Source of the DNA: JBFMDN01 sp040753915
GTDB taxonomy: Bacteria; Desulfobacterota; Desulfomonilia; Desulfomonilales; Desulfomonilaceae
Assembly (NCBI GenBank): GCA_040753915.1
Contig: JBFMDN010000019.1
Span: forward strand, 26,910 to 90,909
DNA length: 64,000 bases
Reading direction: 5' to 3'
The notes below the pieces were generated by a model. The model was not told the origin of the DNA, did no database searches, and saw only the letters and a program-made list of their open reading frames with translations. Shown here in pieces: positions 60,339-64,000 of the stretch (positions are counted from its first letter, which is position 1; every line of letters starts with the position of its first letter). The position numbers and the translations under genes are program-made.

Positions 60339-60544
60339 TCTGCGGTGACCTTCGAGAACTTCCGCTTCCACAGCGGTTCGGCTCGTTCTTTCTCCTTGGA
60401 AGAGTCCGTTCCGGGCCACGGGAATTCTTTTTCGCCCGTGATGACGTCGCCAAGGTAGCAGCCAAGTTTCCAGCCCGCTGCAAAAGCCAAACCAGCAGCC
60501 ACAAATGCGGTCAGCTTGACAGGAATCGATATAATGCCGGACAT
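60335..60544 (-). CDS. Small single-pass membrane protein
   Basis: A 69-residue protein. One hydrophobic helix (about residues 7-35; IPVKLTAFVAAGLAFAAGW) is followed by a charged tail (SSKEKERAEPLWKRKFSK). The start has an excellent GGAGA site. It lies 71 bases downstream of the DUF1232 gene on the same strand and its stop codon overlaps the convergent PadR gene end by 4 bases. Function unknown. Confidence 0.7.
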   Translation of the reverse strand: MSGIISIPVKLTAFVAAGLAFAAGWKLGCYLGDVITGEKEFPWPGTDSSKEKERAEPLWKRKFSKVTAD

Positions 60545-60615
60545 CTTCTCCGATCTCCTTTCCAGGTCGAGGTTACATGGGCTCTCAGCACACGACGGGG
60601 CGGTCCTGCCGGTTT

Positions 60616-60963
60616 TCACGCCTCAGGGTGGGCTGTCTCGTGGGCCGCTGCTTTCCGGTCCAAGTATCCCAGGACAATACCAGCGACCACCATATCATCA
60701 AGCAGTCCTGCAAGAGGAATAAAATCAGGAATCAAATCGATAGGAGATATAAGGTAGAGTAGTGCCGCAACCGCGATGACGAGATCGCCGGTCGAGCACT
60801 GCTCCGTAGTGAGGTATTCCCACAGACGCCTGGCTCGCCTCACGAGCTCAGAATCCTTGACCTTCTCGACCCACTCCGGAAATTCCTTCATCACCTTTTC
60901 ACGAGCTTCCGGGTTGCAGGCCGCCTTCACCCAGTCCGATTCTGTAAATGCTTTGAAATCCAT
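60616..60963 (-). CDS. DUF1232 (YkvA-type) membrane protein
   Basis: A 115-residue protein. The diagnostic DUF1232 stretch LLYLISPIDLIPDFIPLAGLLDD lies in the C-terminal half (seen here as ISPIDLIPDFIP and GLLDDMVVAG), preceded by an amphipathic N-terminal region. YkvA-type proteins are small, membrane-associated and of unknown function. The start MDFKAF is preceded by GAGGAGG. Confidence 0.88.
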   Translation of the reverse strand: MDFKAFTESDWVKAACNPEAREKVMKEFPEWVEKVKDSELVRRARRLWEYLTTEQCSTGDLVIAVAALLYLISPIDLIPDFIPLAGLLDDMVVAGIVLGYLDRKAAAHETAHPEA

Positions 60964-61181
60964 AGGACACCCTCCTCTAAGATCTCCTGACAATTGTCTA
61001 GCCCCCAGGTTCGCTATGATCGGTCATAAGCGAGAGTCTGTATTCCCACCCGTCTCGGGCCGTGGCCTCCGTTTTTGGAGCCTCGTCCTGCGCGTCCCGA
61101 AAATCCCACGGCTGCCTCTCGTTCATCGAGCTTGCTAAACGGTCTGCATGGTGCGACAAGGAAGGGGGAGGTGCTATCATC

Positions 61182-61736
61182 ATGTTTGCAACCCAACAGC
61201 TCAGGTCAGAGCACAAGGGGATCACCCTCATGCTCGGAATACTTGCCAAGATCTGTCGAAGAGCAGATTCCGGCCACAGAATCAATGGCCGACACCTGAA
61301 AGAAATAGTCCGGTTTCTTGAAGTCTTTGTGAATCGATGTCACCTCGCGAAAGAGGAGGAAGCCCTCTTTCCTGCCCTGGAAGCTGTCGGAATTCCTCGA
61401 GAAGGAGGGCCGATAGGCACCATGTTCATGGACCACGAGCGCGGGCGCCAAATGGTGGCTGAGATGAAGAGCGCCGTGGACCTGTACGAAACCGATCCCG
61501 GAGCCTCAGGGCGGCGCTTTTGTGCCGCCGTTCGACAGTACACCGAGCTGTTGAGTGCCCATATGCGAGAAGAATCCGACCTCGTCTTGGCTCTCGCAGA
61601 TTGCGCACTCTCTCCGGAAAAGCAGCATGACCTGGCAACCGTGTTCGAGCGGCTGGAGAAAGAGCGGATCGGAGAGGGCAAGTGCGAGCAGTTTCAAGAT
61701 CTTCTCGAAGCTCTAGCCACGATCTATGGCATATGA
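61182..61736 (+). CDS. Hemerythrin (HHE) domain protein
   Basis: A 184-residue cytoplasmic four-helix-bundle protein. Di-iron ligands are visible in LRSEHKGI, RCHLAKEEEALFP, MDHERGRQM and SAHMREESDLV, the full HHE set. Members bind O2 or NO or act in iron and oxygen stress defence, which fits an anaerobe. The ATG after GGGGGAGG (somewhat long spacing) gives normal length; the in-frame upstream region is not homologous. Confidence 0.9.
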   Translation: MFATQQLRSEHKGITLMLGILAKICRRADSGHRINGRHLKEIVRFLEVFVNRCHLAKEEEALFPALEAVGIPREGGPIGTMFMDHERGRQMVAEMKSAVDLYETDPGASGRRFCAAVRQYTELLSAHMREESDLVLALADCALSPEKQHDLATVFERLEKERIGEGKCEQFQDLLEALATIYGI

Positions 61737-61818
61737 TCTAAGTCGACATGTTCATCCGCGCTGCGTCAACCTCCGTGGTGAACGCTCCATCGGGAGGGGT
61801 GGACAGAATGCGGCTGCT

Positions 61819-62946
61819 TCACGGCCTTAGAGCGAGTGGAAGAAGAAATCCCACGAGCAGGAGAAAAGCGCACGCGATTCCCACGGGAAGAATGGCTCTG
61901 AGCCAGGGTTTTGGCGGTAGGATCCCTTCTTCGGTCTGAATCGCTCCTGCGATGATGTCCAGCACACCTCTTCCATCCGTGCTGCGTGCGGAGTACATAG
62001 CAATCCCCGCCCATGCCAACGCAGCCAGGAGAGCGACCACGAAGTAGTGGGATTCTGGGGGCTCGTCGAAGACGAGACCCCAGAGACGTAGGAAGACCAA
62101 TCCGGGAGCATACGACACTGCTCCGACCGCAAGGGAGCGCAACGCGAGGGCCAAGAGGAGTCCGCTCAGAGTCCCTTCGCCGAGGAATAGCATTCTGATG
62201 CTGAAGGCTTTCTGTCCTGGGGTGCTGCCCTCCCTAAAGAGAGGAAAAACGAATGTGACCAGAAATATGCTGACCGCGGAGAGGAGGAGCGGGAAATTCG
62301 CGAGCGCGACGGAGAGGAAATCCCTACCCACGAGCAGCGGAACGGACGCAGGCGGGAAAAATACCAGGATGAACAACAGCACAACACCGAAGTACACGAG
62401 AAGAAAGACTCCAAAGGTATAGCAGGCAGCCAGACCTCGGCGGTGCCACGAGGCCGGCTTCCCCGCTCCGTACAGGTTCGGATAATCCTCAGGCATCCCC
62501 TCGTCATCCAGGTCTTCCGCGGTCTCTCTTACGGTCGACGCGCCCGTCCGCCTTACGATAAGCCCGCACCGCGGGCAGTCTCCGCGGACAAGTATCACAT
62601 CATCCGCTTTGGACGGCGTGTAACCGCATCGGGGACAGACAACGGGCTCCTCTTTCTCCGATGCTTCTGCAGGCCGAGGATCGTCCCCCGCGGGGGCAAG
62701 CTCTTCAGTGACTGGATCCGGCTCGACGCGGACGATCGCCCCGATCTTCCGGATGATTGACTGGTATTTCGAGGCGGTCTCGGCATCCACACCGGTTCTT
62801 ATTGGCCTCGAGCATCCGGAGAGGAGCCTTTCAACGAAAACCTCATCTTTCTTGAAAACGACAGAAAGTTTTCGGACCACGTCCTTGCGGGCCACCCCTT
62901 CTCGGATTGTACCTTCGAGGATCACTCTGTAGGATCGCTCTTCCAT
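61819..62946 (-). CDS. RDD-family membrane protein with zinc ribbon
   Basis: A 375-residue protein. Residues about 1-75 resemble an L7/L12-type alpha/beta unit (VVRKLSVVFKKDEVFVERLL ... GAIVRVE). A zinc ribbon follows (CPRCGYTPSKADDVIL and GDCPRCGLI, about 103-128). The C-terminal 220 residues hold five or six membrane helices, with the RDD signature GQKAFSIRMLFLG. Function unknown; RDD proteins have been linked to Na+/H+ antiport and envelope stress. The start is supported by AAGGAG. It is divergent from the TPR gene with 72 bases between. Confidence 0.82.
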   Translation of the reverse strand: MEERSYRVILEGTIREGVARKDVVRKLSVVFKKDEVFVERLLSGCSRPIRTGVDAETASKYQSIIRKIGAIVRVEPDPVTEELAPAGDDPRPAEASEKEEPVVCPRCGYTPSKADDVILVRGDCPRCGLIVRRTGASTVRETAEDLDDEGMPEDYPNLYGAGKPASWHRRGLAACYTFGVFLLVYFGVVLLFILVFFPPASVPLLVGRDFLSVALANFPLLLSAVSIFLVTFVFPLFREGSTPGQKAFSIRMLFLGEGTLSGLLLALALRSLAVGAVSYAPGLVFLRLWGLVFDEPPESHYFVVALLAALAWAGIAMYSARSTDGRGVLDIIAGAIQTEEGILPPKPWLRAILPVGIACAFLLLVGFLLPLALRP

Positions 62947-63018
62947 GTCGGCTCCTTGACTGCGGCATCCCGAGCATTTATGTTTGCTCCATAGCGTGTA
63001 CCGTACGGGAGTGGAGCA

Positions 63019-63648
63019 ATGACAGATCAGACGAGCACCGGCGCGTCCTCGGGAGACGATACCATCGAGCGCGTTCAACAAACGGTTTCCGAAGCGCCCG
63101 ATTCAGCTTCGGCCCATTATAACCTCGCACTAGCCCTTGCCAGAAGCAAGAAATTCGACCAGGCGATAGCGGAATTCCGAATGGCATTGAGGCTCAAACC
63201 CGGCCTCGGGGAAGCTCACATAAACATCGGTGGAATTCTTCTCGAGAGGGGGGATTTCGACGGCTGCATCGAGGAGAGCCTAAAAGCGCTGGAATTCCGC
63301 CCCGACCTGATCCAGGGATGCGTGAACATCGGGATTGCCTTTATGCAAAAAGGCATGATGGAGCAAGCTATCGACAGCTTTCACAAGGCTCTCGCGATTA
63401 ATCCAAATTCCGTGGCTGCCCACCTCAATCTGGGCAATGCATACCTGGCCCTTGGGGACCTTGACAAGAGCGTGGAGCATAATACGAGGGCGCTGGAAAT
63501 CAATCCCAGCTTTGGGATGGCGCAAAACAATCTTGCTGTGGCCTGGTTTCACAAGGGCGACAAGGAGAAAGCTCGACATCACGCGCGGCAAGCCGAAGCC
63601 CTCGGGTACGCTGTTCATTCCGATTTTCTCAAGCTAATTGAAGAGTAA
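63019..63648 (+). CDS. Tetratricopeptide-repeat protein
   Basis: A 209-residue soluble protein with about five TPRs from residue 30 to 200, for example AHYNLALALARSKKFDQAIA, AHINIGGILLERGDFDGCIE and AHLNLGNAYLALGDLDKSVE. There is no signal peptide, so it is probably cytoplasmic and works as a protein-protein scaffold. The ATG follows GGAGTGGAG. Partner unknown. Confidence 0.9.
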   Translation: MTDQTSTGASSGDDTIERVQQTVSEAPDSASAHYNLALALARSKKFDQAIAEFRMALRLKPGLGEAHINIGGILLERGDFDGCIEESLKALEFRPDLIQGCVNIGIAFMQKGMMEQAIDSFHKALAINPNSVAAHLNLGNAYLALGDLDKSVEHNTRALEINPSFGMAQNNLAVAWFHKGDKEKARHHARQAEALGYAVHSDFLKLIEE

Positions 63649-63808
63649 CCAGATTCAATTCGAGGGGCGCTATTGTCTCTTTGTAGAGCATGGTAGCATA
63701 CGTGATCGACCGGATGGCGGTATTTTACGCGGAGATTGGCGGCGAAGACGATGTTCAGGGGAGGGCGGGTGTCAAACCCGCTCTTTCTTGGCAGGGGTTT
63801 CAGGGAGG

Positions 63809-63836
63809 AATACCGGCGAGACGTCGGCGCTACGGG
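63809..63836 (+). repeat. Copy of the AATACCGGCGAGACGCC interspersed repeat
   Basis: AATACCGGCGAGACGTCGGC then GCTACGGG, one change from the copy at 55735 across 28 bases. Confidence 0.75.
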
Positions 63837-63865
63837 GGATCGTGGAAAAATCCCTCGGTAGGGGC

Positions 63866-63945
63866 GGGCTTCAGAAAGTGTCTCAAAAGCCGGCAGTCCG
63901 TGATAATCGTGTCACACCCCCTCACCTTGACCCTCTCCCCCGAAG
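63866..63945. repeat. Inverted partial copy of the composite repeat near 6.8 kb
   Basis: AGAAAGTGTCTCAAAAGCCG onwards (63873-63911) is the exact reverse complement of 6832-6870, 39 bases without mismatch. Similarity continues for some 30 bases into the CACCCCC/GACCCTCTCCCCC block. The outer arms seen at the left copy are only partly present. Confidence 0.8.
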
Positions 63946-64000
63946 AACATAGGCGTTAACTTCGTGGATGACATCACGTGATTTCAGTCCGTTGACTTAA

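Larger units (their letters stand above)
63649..64000. other. Right-end interval with repeats, no gene
   Basis: About 350 bases to the window edge. It contains the AATACCGGCGAGACGTCGG repeat copy and an inverted copy of the composite repeat seen near 6.8 kb. No reading frame is convincing. Confidence 0.7.

Overview
The window looks like chromosomal DNA of a strictly or facultatively anaerobic, Gram-negative, sulfate-reducer-like bacterium of the Desulfobacterota (Desulfomonile/Syntrophobacterales type). This is inferred from the napM-A-D-G-H gene order, the multihaem cytochromes, the NrfD-type quinol module, LptF/Lnt outer-membrane genes and the MerR-pheT-pheS-rplT-rpmI block. No rRNA, tRNA, phage or complete insertion sequence was seen. 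Species identity cannot be fixed from the sequence alone.

Layout. Positions 1-2.4 kb carry rsmI (cut by the window edge), an AI-2E family permease and mazG on the minus strand. Positions 2.6-7.2 kb hold phoH-pgpH-ybeY and a small membrane protein. Positions 7.2-15 kb hold a zinc-ribbon protein, a thiolase, a receiver-domain protein, a glycogen phosphorylase and an unusual TPR-PilZ-zinc-ribbon-Ser/Thr kinase. Positions 15-15.9 kb are AT-richer, with a candidate structured small RNA and a convergent orphan ORF.

Positions 16-29 kb are the most striking part. A two-component system whose sensor kinase carries a haem-binding CXXCH motif is transcribed divergently from a ten-gene respiratory cluster. 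That cluster contains a hydroxylamine-oxidoreductase-like octahaem cytochrome, a tetrahaem cytochrome, a Tat-exported ferredoxin, an NrfD-like quinol oxidase, a secreted HEAT-repeat protein, then napM, napA, napD, napG and napH. Together they could take electrons from menaquinol, reduce nitrate to nitrite in the periplasm and pass nitrite on to the octahaem protein, giving ammonium. No NapB, NapC or NrfA is present.

Positions 29-33.7 kb hold corC-lnt, pgpA and a histidine phosphatase. Positions 33.8-37.3 kb hold a methyltransferase and two glycosyltransferases. Positions 37.7-41.2 kb hold a GNAT-STAS-SpoIIE signalling group. Positions 41.5-48.8 kb hold a very long pentapeptide-repeat protein, LptF and an RND efflux pair. 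Positions 48.7-55.3 kb hold a DNA methyltransferase and merR-pheT-pheS-rplT-rpmI on the minus strand. Positions 55.9-63.6 kb hold a secreted toroid protein, glcD-glcF, a PadR regulator, small membrane proteins, a hemerythrin, an RDD membrane protein and a TPR protein.

Intergenic regions are rich in short interspersed repeats of several families. One 39-base stretch is identical, in inverted orientation, at the two ends of the window, and one repeat copy lies in frame inside the 5' end of the RND adaptor gene.
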